Below are positions 1-8,525 of a DNA stretch of 42,422 nt, piece by piece; the stretch's first letter is position 1, and every line of letters begins with the position of its first letter. Below the pieces are notes generated by a model, which was not told the DNA's origin, searched no databases, and saw nothing but the letters and a program-made list of their open reading frames with translations. The translations under genes and the position numbers were made by a program. Source of the stretch: Necropsobacter massiliensis (GTDB lineage: Bacteria; Pseudomonadota; Gammaproteobacteria; Enterobacterales; Pasteurellaceae); NCBI RefSeq assembly GCF_000827595.2, contig NZ_LN776181.1:1-42422 (forward strand), in the 5' to 3' direction.

Positions 1-90
1 AAAAGCAAGCTTTCATTCGTTACCGTTCGACTTGCATGTGTTAAGCCTGCCGCCAGCGTTCAATCTGAGCCATGATCAAACTCTTCAATT
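1..90 (-). rRNA. rrs: 16S ribosomal RNA, 5' end only (partial)
   Basis: Read on the minus strand, this stretch begins AATTGAAGAGTTTGATCATG and continues into the universal start of bacterial 16S rRNA, including the site of the common 27F primer. Only about the first 90 bases are in the window; the gene continues past base 1. The 5' boundary at base 90 is set by similarity to the mature 16S end of gamma-proteobacteria. The leader and promoter lie just to the right. Confidence 0.97.
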
Positions 91-338
91 CAAGTTCAAT
101 CGCTCAATAAATCACTTAGCTTTAATTTTTGTTTGTGGACGCAATCAATGCCTCCCAACAAACACAAAATGAATTTTAAGTTAAGCACTTATCAAGACTT
201 TAAAATTAAAAAATAGTTTTAAACAAAGTCAATCAACAAGTGCCCACACAGATTGTCTGATAGATTGTTAAAGAACAAAAAACAACGACGCGAGTCAGTT
301 TCACTTTGCTTACAACGTCGCGTCGTTGTGTGGGGCGT
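91..338 (-). other. rRNA operon leader (untranslated)
   Basis: This gene-free stretch lies between the rRNA promoter and the 16S 5' end and would be transcribed leftwards as pre-rRNA leader. It holds the boxA antitermination signal at 262-277. The minus-strand sequence after boxA (about 241-262) resembles the leader segment that follows boxA in the Escherichia coli rrn operons. I see no ORF or tRNA here. Confidence 0.8.
262..277 (-). promoter_or_regulatory. boxA antitermination element of the rrn leader
   Basis: On the minus strand this reads TGTTCTTTAACAATCT, one mismatch from the rrn boxA core TGCTCTTTAACA. BoxA RNA is bound by NusB/NusE to assemble the rRNA antitermination complex. Its position between promoter and 16S fits. 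Confidence 0.8.
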
Positions 339-366
339 ATTATAGGGATTTCATCAACCTTTGCAA
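339..366 (-). promoter_or_regulatory. rRNA operon sigma-70 promoter
   Basis: The minus strand has a -35 box TTGCAA (361-366), a 16-base spacer and a perfect -10 box TATAAT (339-344). Upstream (about 375-410) is a run of A and T tracts that would serve as an UP element. The short spacer and AT-rich upstream region are typical of rRNA P1 promoters. Confidence 0.75.
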
Positions 367-454
367 GCGCTTTTTGGAAAAAATTTCAAAATTTTTATCG
401 AAAGTTGATCTTTTCGTCAAATTGGTCAAAAAAAACCAAAGTGCGGTCGTTTTT

Positions 455-1012
455 TTAAGCGTTTTTTAACTGTCTAACCAAGGCGGGAAGCGCCGCCACG
501 GAATCCAGTACATAATCTGCGGCCTGCAATGCCGCGCCTGTCGGCGTTTTACCGCTTTTTACCAAAACGCCGTATTTTACTCCCGCACTTTTACCTGCCT
601 GCAAATCTTCAAACTTATCTCCGACCATCAGCGACCGCGCCGGATCAATTTTTAATTCACCAATCGCCTGCAACAACATACCTGCCTTCGGTTTACGGCA
701 ATCACAATCCTGTTTATAATCGCCCTGCCCGTCGGGATGATGCGGACAGTAGTAAATACCGTCCAGCTCAACGCCGCGATCTGCCAGCGACCAATCCATC
801 CATTCGGTTAACTGCAAAAATTCCTGTTCGCTAAAATAACCGCGTGCAATACCGGATTGATTAGTCACGACAACTAACATATACCCCATATTTTTCAATT
901 GTTTAAGCGCTTCAATACTGCCGTCAATAAATTTAAACCGCTCGATCTCATGCACATAACCGTAATCAATGTTCAGCGTTCCGTCCCGATCCAGAAAAAT
1001 GGCCTTGTTCAC
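455..1012 (-). CDS. gmhB: D-glycero-beta-D-manno-heptose 1,7-bisphosphate 7-phosphatase
   Basis: Cytoplasmic HAD-superfamily phosphatase that removes the C7 phosphate from heptose bisphosphate in the ADP-heptose pathway feeding LPS inner core. The 185-residue product has the HAD nucleophile motif DRDGT (D8, D10) near the N-terminus, the GDKFED motif III around 131-136, and the GmhB zinc-binding loop with C89, H91, C103 and C105. The start is GTG at 1012, not ATG: an upstream in-phase ATG is followed at once by stop in the other frame, and AAGGATAA sits just upstream as ribosome binding site. The other heptose genes of this window (hldD, waaF, waaC) lie 16 kb away, so the pathway is split. It reads towards the rRNA promoter. 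Confidence 0.95.
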   Translation of the reverse strand: MNKAIFLDRDGTLNIDYGYVHEIERFKFIDGSIEALKQLKNMGYMLVVVTNQSGIARGYFSEQEFLQLTEWMDWSLADRGVELDGIYYCPHHPDGQGDYKQDCDCRKPKAGMLLQAIGELKIDPARSLMVGDKFEDLQAGKSAGVKYGVLVKSGKTPTGAALQAADYVLDSVAALPALVRQLKNA

Positions 1013-1107
1013 ATTTTATCCTTGTAAGTGATGATTAATTTGTCGCATTATGACTTAATTTTCTTCTAACTAATAGCCGAACATTATAAAAATCCGCGCA
1101 ATAAATA

Positions 1108-1135
1108 TTGACACGGCAATCTAGACGTCTAGAAT
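1108..1135 (+). promoter_or_regulatory. metNIQ promoter with overlapping MetJ box
   Basis: A -35 box TTGACA (1108-1113) and a -10 box TAGAAT (1130-1135) are separated by 16 bases. Between them, touching the -10 box, is AGACGTCT (1123-1130), a perfect copy of the eight-base MetJ operator consensus. The flanking eight-base windows are only half-matches, so tandem cooperative boxes would be degenerate. The layout predicts repression by MetJ with S-adenosylmethionine. Confidence 0.75.
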
Positions 1136-1179
1136 ACCCGTTAAACTTAAATTTAAGCAAATAAACTAAAAGGGCTTAT

Positions 1180-2217
1180 ATGATTAAGCTAAAAAATATC
1201 AGTAAAATTTTTGATGTTACGGGGAAAAAGCTGACCGCGCTGAACAACGTGACCTTAGCGGTGCCGACAGGTCAGATTTGCGGCGTTATCGGCGCATCCG
1301 GCGCAGGGAAAAGTACGCTTATCCGTTGCGTTAATTTATTGGAAAAACCGACTTTCGGCGCGGTAATTGTTGACGGCAAAGAACTCACTGCCTTGAGCGA
1401 ACGTCAACTGATTCAAGAGCGGCGCAATATCGGGATGATTTTTCAGCATTTTAATCTGTTGAGTTCACGCACGGTATTCGGCAACGTCGCGTTACCGCTG
1501 GAATTAGAACATACACCGAAAGAAACCATCGTTCGAAAAGTCGATGAGTTGCTGGCCTTGGTCGGACTAACCGATAAAAAAGACGTTTATCCGGCGAATT
1601 TATCCGGCGGTCAGAAGCAACGGGTCGCCATTGCGCGTGCGTTAGCCTGCGATCCGAAAGTGCTATTGTGTGATGAAGCCACCAGCGCACTGGATCCTGC
1701 CACGACGCAAGCTATTTTAACATTATTGAAAGAAATCAACCGCACTTTAGGCATTACCATTCTGTTGATCACGCATGAAATGGACGTGGTAAAACGCATT
1801 TGCGATCAGGTTGCGGTAATTGATCACGGGAAACTCATCGAACAGGGTTCGGTCAGCGATATTTTCTCAAATCCGAAAACAGAACTGGCGCAGGAATTTA
1901 TTCGTTCAACCTTTCACATCAGCCTGCCGGACGAATACATGGAAAAATTGTCGCCAACGCCAAAACACGCCGCTTCTTATCCGATTATCAAATTTGAATT
2001 TACCGGACGCTCCGTCGATGCGCCGCTGTTGTCACAGGCGTCAAAACGGTTCGGCGTGGAACTGAGTATTTTAACCTCGCAAATCGATTATGCCGGCGGT
2101 GTCAAGTTCGGCTTTACGATTGCCGAAGTGGAAGGCAATGAAGATGCCATTACACAGACGAAGATTTATCTTATGGAAAATAATGTACGCGTGGAGGTAT
2201 TAGGCTATGTGGACTGA
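1180..2217 (+). CDS. metN: Methionine ABC transporter ATP-binding protein MetN
   Basis: ATPase subunit of the MetNIQ importer for D- and L-methionine, at the inner face of the cytoplasmic membrane. The 345-residue protein has Walker [10 protein letters not shown] at 38-46, the ABC signature LSGGQ at 141-145 and Walker B ending in DE at about 165-166. The C-terminal part from about 265 is the NIL (ACT-like) domain that binds methionine and inhibits transport. Length is standard. It is first in an operon; metI starts inside its last codons. A MetJ-box promoter lies 45-70 bases upstream. Confidence 0.97.
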   Translation: MIKLKNISKIFDVTGKKLTALNNVTLAVPTGQICGVIGASGAGKSTLIRCVNLLEKPTFGAVIVDGKELTALSERQLIQERRNIGMIFQHFNLLSSRTVFGNVALPLELEHTPKETIVRKVDELLALVGLTDKKDVYPANLSGGQKQRVAIARALACDPKVLLCDEATSALDPATTQAILTLLKEINRTLGITILLITHEMDVVKRICDQVAVIDHGKLIEQGSVSDIFSNPKTELAQEFIRSTFHISLPDEYMEKLSPTPKHAASYPIIKFEFTGRSVDAPLLSQASKRFGVELSILTSQIDYAGGVKFGFTIAEVEGNEDAITQTKIYLMENNVRVEVLGYVD

Positions 2218-2896
2218 GTTTAGCGCTGAATTTTCACGCCAATTAACCCCGCAAGTTTGGCAATTGATCGGAATGAGTTCGTTCGAAACGGTATATATGA
2301 GCCTGCTGGCAACATTCTTTGCCGTGGCACTGGGCTTGCCGCTCGGCATTATTACGTTTCTGACCCAAGCGGGACAATCATTAGAAAACCGACGATTAAA
2401 TCGCATCTTGGAAGCGCTCATTAATGTCGGTCGCTCCATTCCGTTCATTATTTTATTATTCGACCTGATGCCGCTAACCCGCTTTTTGGTCGGCACCACG
2501 CTGGGCACCACTGCGGCGATCATCCCGTTGAGCGTTGCCGCATTGCCGTTTTATGCCCGTTTAACAATTAATGCGCTGGGCGATGTGCCAAGTGGATTGA
2601 CCGAAACCGCCAAAGCGATGGGAACTAGCGTATGGCAAATGGTCACTCGGTTTTATTTGCCTGAAGCGCTGCCGATGTTAATTAAAGCTATGACATTGAC
2701 CCTCGTCACGCTTATCGGTTACTCCGCCATGGCAGGCGCCGTAGGCGGCGGCGGATTAGGCAATACCGCCATTTCTTACGGCTTACACCGCAACATGAGC
2801 TACGTGCTGTGGGTTTCAACAATTATCATCGTATTAATCGTGATGCTATGCGAAAGATATGGTAACAAGCTCGCTGATCATTTCGATCATCGTTAA
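2207..2896 (+). CDS. metI: Methionine ABC transporter permease MetI
   Basis: Membrane subunit of the methionine importer. The 229-residue product has about five hydrophobic helices and the binding-protein-dependent transport signature around residues 120-150 ([15 protein letters not shown]), where the EAA loop contacts MetN. Its ATG at 2207 overlaps the end of metN by 11 bases, indicating translational coupling. metQ follows after 31 bases. Confidence 0.96.
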   Translation: MWTEFSAEFSRQLTPQVWQLIGMSSFETVYMSLLATFFAVALGLPLGIITFLTQAGQSLENRRLNRILEALINVGRSIPFIILLFDLMPLTRFLVGTTLGTTAAIIPLSVAALPFYARLTINALGDVPSGLTETAKAMGTSVWQMVTRFYLPEALPMLIKAMTLTLVTLIGYSAMAGAVGGGGLGNTAISYGLHRNMSYVLWVSTIIIVLIVMLCERYGNKLADHFDHR

Positions 2897-2927
2897 TTTA
2901 TTCACCTGTATTTAGAGGACTTTTACA

Positions 2928-3770
2928 ATGAACTTAAAAAAAGTATTAGGTATTGCGACTTTGGCGTCGGTTTTTGCCCTGACCGCATGTAAAGACGAAA
3001 AAAAACCGGAAAGCGCCGCGGTCGAACCGGCGAAACAAGCTGCGCCGCAAAAAATCAAAGTCGGCGTGATGTCCGGCCCTGAACATCAGGTGGCAGAAAT
3101 TGCGGCTAAAATCGCCAAAGAAAAATACAATCTGGATGTGGAATTCGTTGAATTTAACGACTACGCCCTGCCTAATCCGGCGGTCAGCAAAGGCGATCTG
3201 GACATCAATGCGATGCAGCACAAACCTTATCTGGATTCCGATGTCAAAGCCAACAACCTGAATAACCTTGTGATTGTCGGCAATACCTTTGTTTATCCGT
3301 TAGCCGGTTATTCAAAAACCATCAAAAAAGTCGATGAATTAAAAGACGGTGCGAAAATCGCCGTACCGAACGATCCGAGCAATCAAGGTCGTGCCTTGAT
3401 TCTATTGGAAAAACAAGGTCTGATTAAACTGAAAGACAACACGAATCTGGCAGCCACGCCGTTGGATATCGTAGAAAATCCGAAAAATCTGCAAATTCAG
3501 CCGGTTGATACCGCAGTTGCGGCACGCGCTTTAGACGATGTTGATTTGGCCGTCGTCAACAATACCTATGCTTCTCAAGTCGGTCTAAATACCACCGAAC
3601 ACGGCGTGTTTGTCGAAGACAAAGATTCGCCTTATGTCAATATCATTGTGGCACGTCAAGATAATAAAGACAGCAAAGCCGTTCAGGATTTCGTAAAAGC
3701 CTATCAGACCGAAGAAGTCTATCAGGAAGCCGTGAAATTCTTTAAAGACGGCGTAGTCAAAGGCTGGTAA
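2928..3770 (+). CDS. metQ: Methionine-binding lipoprotein MetQ
   Basis: Substrate-binding component of MetNIQ, anchored by lipid on the periplasmic side of the inner membrane. The N-terminus is a lipoprotein signal with lipobox LTAC, the modified cysteine being C21. The remainder is a NLPA-family binding domain (about residues 40-280). In Haemophilus influenzae the homologue was called lipoprotein HlpA. An AGAGGA ribosome binding site precedes the ATG. It is the last gene of the operon, followed by an uptake signal (3776) and a hairpin terminator. Confidence 0.96.
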   Translation: MNLKKVLGIATLASVFALTACKDEKKPESAAVEPAKQAAPQKIKVGVMSGPEHQVAEIAAKIAKEKYNLDVEFVEFNDYALPNPAVSKGDLDINAMQHKPYLDSDVKANNLNNLVIVGNTFVYPLAGYSKTIKKVDELKDGAKIAVPNDPSNQGRALILLEKQGLIKLKDNTNLAATPLDIVENPKNLQIQPVDTAVAARALDDVDLAVVNNTYASQVGLNTTEHGVFVEDKDSPYVNIIVARQDNKDSKAVQDFVKAYQTEEVYQEAVKFFKDGVVKGW

Positions 3771-3831
3771 TTTTGACCGCACTTTGCTCTGCGCTTCAAA
3801 ACTTGAACACTAAATAAACCTCAGTTAAATA

Positions 3832-3858
3832 TTGAGCTCGGTATGGTACCGAGCTCAA
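3832..3858. terminator. Hairpin terminator between convergent metQ and tusB
   Basis: TTGAGCTCGGTA (3832-3843) pairs perfectly with TACCGAGCTCAA (3847-3858) around the three-base loop TGG, a 12-base stem. The flanks are AT-rich rather than long T tracts on either side. It lies between two genes that face each other, so it probably ends both transcripts. Confidence 0.6.
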
Positions 3859-3904
3859 ATTATTTCACGCGGATTTAATACGGTCCTCGTTATAACGTAC
3901 AGAA

Positions 3905-4186
3905 TTACAAGGCAAATTGCGGCGTATATTTTTCACTCAATTCAACCACAAGCTCAAGCGAAATCGACCGCACTTTCGCGGGCATTAATGCGCTGATTCC
4001 GCGGGCGGTAACATCACTTTCCAGCGCATAGCAGGGTGCAGCCGAATTGGCAAACAAAGCAGGGTATTTCAGCGCCAGCAAGACACCGTCCTGCCACAAT
4101 AATATGGCGTCCTGCGCAGTGGTTTGGATTAAATAACGGCGCAGATAAGTGGCGTCGTAAACCGCCTGAGAGAAGGTATAAAGCAT
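3905..4186 (-). CDS. tusB: Sulfurtransferase complex subunit TusB
   Basis: DsrH-family subunit of the TusBCD complex, which relays persulfide sulfur from TusA to TusE for the 2-thio modification of tRNA wobble uridine. Starting at the second of two adjacent ATG codons gives a 93-residue product beginning MLYTFSQA, matching the family start; the ATG at 4189 adds one residue. A longer reading frame exists but would begin inside tusC. The tusC stop lies 10 bases upstream, so the gene is coupled. TusB is the least conserved of the three subunits; its identity rests on length, fold family and position after tusD and tusC. Confidence 0.9.
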   Translation of the reverse strand: MLYTFSQAVYDATYLRRYLIQTTAQDAILLWQDGVLLALKYPALFANSAAPCYALESDVTARGISALMPAKVRSISLELVVELSEKYTPQFAL

Positions 4187-4196
4187 CATGGTTATT

Positions 4197-4556
4197 CTAA
4201 AAAGTGAAGATTTTTTCCGCCCGTGCAAGTTGTTGCAGTATCACAGTGCGGTCGGTTTTTTCACAGGATATTATGCTATCTTGGGCTTCCAGTCCAAGCT
4301 GAACTAAGGACTGACGACAAACATAACGCTGCATAATGCCATATAAATCGAGCAATTTCAATGCGCTGATAAAATCTTTTTGCAAAATACGTTCCGGTTT
4401 TTGACCGCACAGCAGATTAAACACGCCATCATCCATAAAAAACACGGCAATGCCCTCTTCTTCACAAAATGCCGTGGCGGCAAGTAGCGCATCCAGCCCT
4501 TCGCGGCTGACTGCCGTGCCGTGCGGCGCAGTGCGGAACACATAAGCCAGTTTCAT
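4197..4556 (-). CDS. tusC: Sulfurtransferase complex subunit TusC
   Basis: DsrF-family subunit of the TusBCD sulfur relay complex. The reading frame is open further upstream, but the family start MKLAYVFRTAPHGTA falls at 4556, where the ATG overlaps the tusD stop as ATGA; this gives 119 residues, the usual length. Translation is thus coupled to tusD. TusC does not carry the acceptor cysteine; it builds the heterohexamer with TusB and TusD. Confidence 0.93.
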   Translation of the reverse strand: MKLAYVFRTAPHGTAVSREGLDALLAATAFCEEEGIAVFFMDDGVFNLLCGQKPERILQKDFISALKLLDLYGIMQRYVCRQSLVQLGLEAQDSIISCEKTDRTVILQQLARAEKIFTF

Positions 4557-4933
4557 ATTGTGATCACCCGTTCCGCTTCCAGTACGGCTTTGCTGAATTC
4601 GCCGAGTCCGGCAAGGGTAAAACCGGCAGCTAAATTGGTGTGTTCCGGGCAAAGTGCGGTCAGTTTATCGGCAATTCCGCGCCGCTGCGACGCTGCAATA
4701 CACAAATGCAGAGGAATGCCGTATGTTTGATGCAAGCTTTGCCAGCCTGAAACCAGATTACATTCATCATTGGCGGGATTCACCAGCGCATTACCGTTGC
4801 TCACGCCGTCCTGAAAAAAGAAAATCTGGCTGATTTGATGCCCTTTACGCAGTAGCGCCTGCGCAAACTGATAGGCTAAAAAGGCCCCCTCAGCACCATA
4901 AACCGGTTGTTTCACCGCAAGTACATAACGCAT
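4553..4933 (-). CDS. tusD: Sulfurtransferase complex subunit TusD
   Basis: DsrE-family subunit that carries the persulfide in the TusBCD complex. The 126-residue protein has the motif LHLCIAASQRRGI, placing a cysteine at position 78, the position of the essential cysteine in E. coli TusD. The ATG at 4933 abuts the yheO stop (4934), so yheO-tusD-tusC-tusB is one tightly packed operon, the same order as in E. coli. Confidence 0.95.
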   Translation of the reverse strand: MRYVLAVKQPVYGAEGAFLAYQFAQALLRKGHQISQIFFFQDGVSNGNALVNPANDECNLVSGWQSLHQTYGIPLHLCIAASQRRGIADKLTALCPEHTNLAAGFTLAGLGEFSKAVLEAERVITI

Positions 4934-5605
4934 TTATTTGGTTTCTTCCTGCTCTTGCTTGATTTGACGAATATACAGATACACGGTATGACGCGAGATA
5001 TCCAGCCGTTCGGCAACCAGATGAATGGCGTCTTTAATATCAAAAATGCCCTTTTCATATAATGAAAGCACAATCTGGCGGTTTTTATTATTGTTGGAAA
5101 CCTGTCGATCCGCCGTCACTTCTTCAATGGTCTGTTCAATGGTTTGCGCCACCAACTCTTCTACCGAACTGGCGAAATTCACTTCCGGCGCTTGATTGGG
5201 TTGAGTCGTCGGCATCAACGCCTGTAAAAATTGGGAAACCGGCACATCCAGATTGATATTGATACACAACAAGCCGATAATACGCCTGTTTTTATTACGA
5301 ATGGCAATCGTCACCGACTTCATCAGCCCGTTGCCTTTAGCCCGGGTAAAATAAGGTTTTGACACGTTTTCCGTGTGCATGCTGCGCAGTGATTTCAAGG
5401 CAAAATCCGTGATCGGCGAGCCGACTTTACGATGGGTATTATGCCCGTTGGCAATGCAGATCGCCGAGTGTTCCAAATCTTCCAGCGAGTGCAAAACGAT
5501 TTCGCAGTGACTACCGATTAAAGCGCTTACCCCTTCTACCACTGCTACATAAGAATTTAGAATTATGCGATCCTCATCGGTAAAAGGCCGTCTGTCCGTT
5601 AACAT
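4934..5605 (-). CDS. yheO: YheO-family PAS/HTH transcriptional regulator
   Basis: A 223-residue predicted DNA-binding regulator. Residues about 10-125 form the YheO-like PAS domain. The C-terminal 60 residues carry a helix-turn-helix with the pattern AERLDISRHTVYLYIRQIK. Relatives include E. coli YheO, found in the same place before tusDCB, and the D-arginine regulator DauR of Pseudomonas. The ligand and targets of the YheO branch are not known to me; position suggests control of the tus genes. It starts at an ATG at 5605. Confidence 0.88.
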   Translation of the reverse strand: MLTDRRPFTDEDRIILNSYVAVVEGVSALIGSHCEIVLHSLEDLEHSAICIANGHNTHRKVGSPITDFALKSLRSMHTENVSKPYFTRAKGNGLMKSVTIAIRNKNRRIIGLLCININLDVPVSQFLQALMPTTQPNQAPEVNFASSVEELVAQTIEQTIEEVTADRQVSNNNKNRQIVLSLYEKGIFDIKDAIHLVAERLDISRHTVYLYIRQIKQEQEETK

Positions 5606-5634
5606 AGTATGATGCCCAAATGGTTATCCGCCAA

Positions 5635-5674
5635 ACCGCACTTTATGCCGAGCGTATTAAAGTGCGGTCGGTTT
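5635..5674 (+). terminator. Inverted pair of uptake signals forming a hairpin with T tract
   Basis: ACCGCACTTT (5635-5644) and AAAGTGCGGT (5659-5668) are two uptake signals facing each other, giving a perfect 10-base stem with a 14-base loop, followed by CGGTTTTTT. The T tract follows on the plus strand, although both flanking genes (fkpA and yheO) read leftwards. It may act weakly both ways, or guard against antisense transcription. Confidence 0.5.
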
Positions 5675-5679
5675 TTTCA

Positions 5680-6396
5680 TTATTTTGTCTGTTCTTTTTT
5701 AGCCGGTGTAACGTCTAATACTTCCACGTCAAAATATAAAGTCGAATTCGGTGGAATTGGGCCGGCGCCTTGTTCGCCGTAAGCCAAGCCAGCAGGGATC
5801 ACCAATTCGATTTTACCGCCTTTTTTCACCAGTTGCAGACCTTCAGTCCAACCTTTGATTACCTGATTCAGTTTAAACTCCGCCGGTTGTCCGCGTTCCA
5901 CCGAGCTGTCAAACACACTGCCATTCGCCAGTTTACCGGTGTAATGCACTTTAACCAGATCATCTTCTTTAATCGCCTCACCACTGCCGGCTTTCTCAAT
6001 ACGGTACAGCAACCCGGAGGCAGTTTTCTTCACGCCGTCTTTTTTCATGAATTCGGCAGCAAAGGTTTCATTTTCCGCTTTCACTTTTGCCTGACGCGCT
6101 TCATAAACCTTATCGCCGATAGCCTGCAATTGTTTTTGAATTTCTTCTTCGGATAACGCGCCTTTGCCGTCCAGCGCATCTTTAATACCGGCTAAAATGC
6201 GGGCATGATCATAATTAATGATGTCTTTTTGATCGTCGATCAACCCCTTGAGGAATTGCTGTCCGGTTGCATAACCGACAACGTATGAGGCATCATCGCT
6301 GAACTTCTTATCCGTTGCCTGATCGGCAAAAGCCGCGCCGGAAAACAACGCGCTGATAACGACAGCAATCGCTGATAATTTTTGAATTTTTAACAT
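5680..6396 (-). CDS. fkpA: FKBP-type peptidyl-prolyl isomerase / periplasmic chaperone FkpA
   Basis: Periplasmic foldase that isomerises proline bonds and has chaperone activity. The 238-residue precursor starts with a Sec signal peptide (MLKIQKLSAIAVVISALFSG), likely cut after AFA at about 24. Residues about 28-115 form the helical dimerisation domain and about 120-232 the FKBP catalytic domain, with the VHYTG and FDSS motifs. It is divergent from slyX, as in enterobacteria. Confidence 0.95.
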   Translation of the reverse strand: MLKIQKLSAIAVVISALFSGAAFADQATDKKFSDDASYVVGYATGQQFLKGLIDDQKDIINYDHARILAGIKDALDGKGALSEEEIQKQLQAIGDKVYEARQAKVKAENETFAAEFMKKDGVKKTASGLLYRIEKAGSGEAIKEDDLVKVHYTGKLANGSVFDSSVERGQPAEFKLNQVIKGWTEGLQLVKKGGKIELVIPAGLAYGEQGAGPIPPNSTLYFDVEVLDVTPAKKEQTK

Positions 6397-6487
6397 CGTT
6401 GTTGATCCTTTATAATAAACGTTGAAATCATCGCGAATAGGTTAAATCGTATTTAACAAATTCACAACCTTTATTTGAGGATTATTT

Positions 6488-6709
6488 ATGCAAACTCAAC
6501 ACAATTCAGACCAACGGCTGGCAGAGCTTGAAACGAAAATCGCGTTTCAGGAAAAAATGCTGGAAGACTTAAATCAGGCGTTGGTGGCACAGCAGTTCGC
6601 GCTCGATAAAATGCAGCTACAATTGCGCTATCTGGCAAATAAACTTAAAGATATGCAGCCGTCGAATATCGCCAGTCAGGCGGAGGAAACGCCGCCACCT
6701 CATTATTAA
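6488..6709 (+). CDS. slyX: SlyX family protein
   Basis: A 73-residue protein made largely of one charged helix with heptad spacing (residues about 8-55), followed by a short proline-rich tail ending PPPHY. SlyX is widespread beside fkpA or slyD; its function is unknown, although it was named in connection with phage phiX174 lysis. A TTGAGGA ribosome binding site precedes the ATG. The fkpA-slyX divergent arrangement supports the call. Confidence 0.92.
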   Translation: MQTQHNSDQRLAELETKIAFQEKMLEDLNQALVAQQFALDKMQLQLRYLANKLKDMQPSNIASQAEETPPPHY

Positions 6710-6724
6710 TCGGCTCATTGGTAT

Positions 6725-6748
6725 AAAAAAGGGATGCGCACACATCCC
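6725..6748 (-). terminator. Terminator of the hybrid peroxiredoxin gene
   Basis: GGGATG (6731-6736) pairs with CATCCC (6743-6748) around a six-base loop, and on the minus strand it is followed by TTTTTT (6725-6730). It lies 22 bases beyond the stop of the leftward peroxiredoxin gene. Confidence 0.8.
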
Positions 6749-6769
6749 AAAACTTATGAACAAATCCAA

Positions 6770-7495
6770 TTATGCAAAATAGGCTTCCAGATCGTCGCTA
6801 CCGCCAATATGCTTACCGCCGATAAACACCTGCGGCACGGTTACTCGACCGCTAATCGCGCGTACCGATGTGATAGTGGCATCTTTACCCAGCACGATTT
6901 CTTCGTAAGGCAGTCCTTTTTCCTGCAACAGCGCTTTTGCTTTGGCGCAGAACGGACAACCCGGTTTGGTAAAAATAGACACTGACGGTTTCGGCTGCCA
7001 ATCCGGTTTAATGTATTTGATCATGGTATCGGCGTCGGACACTTTAAACGGATCACCCGGTTCGTTCGGTTCAATGAACATTTTCTCAATCACGCCGTTT
7101 TTGACCAGCATGGAATAACGCCATGAACGTTTACCGAAACCTAAATCCTCTTTATCCACCAGCATGCCCATACCGGCAGTAAATTCTCCGTTGCCGTCCG
7201 GAATCACCGTGATATTGGAAGCATCCTCATCCGCTCGCCACGCATTCATTACAAAGGTGTCATTCACCGAAACACAGATGATATCGTCTACGCCCAAGGC
7301 TTTAAATTCCGCAGCCAGTTCGTTATAACGCGGTAAATGAGTGGATGAACAGGTCGGCGTAAAAGCGCCCGGTAATGAAAACAGTACGACGGTTTTGTTA
7401 TCAAATAATTCTGCGCTGGTAATATCAACCCATTTGTCACCCTGACGGGTATGGAATGTGACTTGAGGAACGTGTTTTCCTTCCATTGCTGGCAT
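6770..7495 (-). CDS. Hybrid peroxiredoxin 5-glutaredoxin (PGdx type)
   Basis: Glutathione-dependent peroxidase that detoxifies hydrogen peroxide and organic peroxides, with its reductant domain fused on. Residues about 1-160 are a Prx5 domain with peroxidatic cysteine C49 in [14 protein letters not shown]. Residues about 170-241 are a glutaredoxin domain with CPFC (C180, C183). These positions and the 241-residue length match the hybrid enzyme characterised in Haemophilus influenzae. An AGGAGA site supports the ATG at 7495. It is divergent from oxyR across 121 bases containing an OxyR-like site, which suggests peroxide induction. Confidence 0.96.
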   Translation of the reverse strand: MPAMEGKHVPQVTFHTRQGDKWVDITSAELFDNKTVVLFSLPGAFTPTCSSTHLPRYNELAAEFKALGVDDIICVSVNDTFVMNAWRADEDASNITVIPDGNGEFTAGMGMLVDKEDLGFGKRSWRYSMLVKNGVIEKMFIEPNEPGDPFKVSDADTMIKYIKPDWQPKPSVSIFTKPGCPFCAKAKALLQEKGLPYEEIVLGKDATITSVRAISGRVTVPQVFIGGKHIGGSDDLEAYFA

Positions 7496-7558
7496 AATTT
7501 TTCTCCTATTTTTGAGTGGCTTATTTACTACGCTGTAAATTATAGTAAAATCTATGCT

Positions 7559-7573
7559 ATAGTTACAAACGAT
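7559..7573. promoter_or_regulatory. Candidate OxyR-binding element in the peroxiredoxin-oxyR divergent region
   Basis: ATAGTTACAAACGAT matches the OxyR half-element ATAGnTnnnAnCTAT at every fixed position but one. Further ATAG and CTAT tetramers lie at 7542, 7552, 7557 and 7580, but a second well-spaced 15-base element is not clear. It would sit upstream of both oxyR and the peroxide-detoxifying gene. Confidence 0.45.
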
Positions 7574-7616
7574 TAATACCTATCTTTTTAATTGATTCCT
7601 TCTATAAGGTGAATAT

Positions 7617-8513
7617 ATGAATATCCGCGATTTAGAATATCTGGTTGCACTGGCCGAACACAAACATTTTCGCCGCGCCGCCGATTCCTGCCACGTCAGC
7701 CAACCAACCCTGAGCGGACAGATCCGCAAGCTGGAGGATGAACTCGGCATTATTTTACTGGAAAGAACCAGCCGTAAGGTACTTTTTACTCAATCCGGTT
7801 TATTATTAGTCAATCAGGCAAAAACAGTATTGCGCGAAGTCAAATTATTAAAAGAAATGGCAAGCAATCAGGGCAAAGAAATGACCGGACCGTTGCATAT
7901 TGGCGTGATCCCGACTATCGGGCCTTATCTGCTGCCATATATCGTACCGACGCTGAAACAGGAATTTCCCGATTTGGAACTGTTTCTATACGAAGCGCAA
8001 ACCCAACAATTGTTGGAACAGCTGGAAACGGGCAGACTAGACTGCGCGATTCTCGCCTCGGTGGCGGAAACAGAAGCCTTTATCGAAGTACCGCTGTTTA
8101 ACGAAAGAATGTTGCTTGCGATTTCCGATCAACATCCATGGGCGAATAAAGAATCGATCAAAATGGAAAAACTGAAAGGCTGCGAAATGCTGATGCTAGA
8201 TGACGGCCATTGCCTGCGCGGTCAAGCACTGGGTTATTGTTTTACTGCCGGCGCAAAAGAAAACCAGCATTTTCAAGCTACTAGTCTGGAAACCCTGCGC
8301 AACATGGTTTCCGCCAATGCAGGCATGACCTTAATGCCGGAACTGGCGGTATTAAGCGAAGGCAACCGCACCGGCGTGAAATACATTCCCTGCACCTCAC
8401 CGGAACCAGCGCGTACCGTCGCCTTGATTTATCGCCCCGGCTCACCGCTGCGTAACCGTTATGAACGTATCGCAGATATGGTTTCCAGTGCAGTTAAACC
8501 CATTCTTGTCTAG
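7617..8513 (+). CDS. oxyR: Hydrogen peroxide-sensing LysR-type regulator OxyR
   Basis: LysR-family transcription factor that forms an intramolecular disulfide on contact with peroxide and activates antioxidant genes. The 298-residue protein has an N-terminal winged HTH (about residues 1-60, with HVSQPTLSGQIRKLE) and a C-terminal regulatory domain carrying both redox cysteines, C199 and C208, in GHCLRGQALGYC. fabR follows 12 bases after the stop, as in E. coli. Confidence 0.97.
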   Translation: MNIRDLEYLVALAEHKHFRRAADSCHVSQPTLSGQIRKLEDELGIILLERTSRKVLFTQSGLLLVNQAKTVLREVKLLKEMASNQGKEMTGPLHIGVIPTIGPYLLPYIVPTLKQEFPDLELFLYEAQTQQLLEQLETGRLDCAILASVAETEAFIEVPLFNERMLLAISDQHPWANKESIKMEKLKGCEMLMLDDGHCLRGQALGYCFTAGAKENQHFQATSLETLRNMVSANAGMTLMPELAVLSEGNRTGVKYIPCTSPEPARTVALIYRPGSPLRNRYERIADMVSSAVKPILV

Positions 8514-8525
8514 AAGGAAACCGCG

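Noticed and set aside
3832-3858. GGTACCGAGCTC in the metQ-tusB hairpin equals part of a common cloning-vector polylinker
   Set aside because: It is one arm of a perfect symmetric stem in a sensible terminator position, with native sequence on both sides; a 12-base match is best taken as coincidence.
4241-4250. Uptake-signal-like CAGTGCGGT in tusC
   Set aside because: Differs from the core at the second base; not counted as exact.
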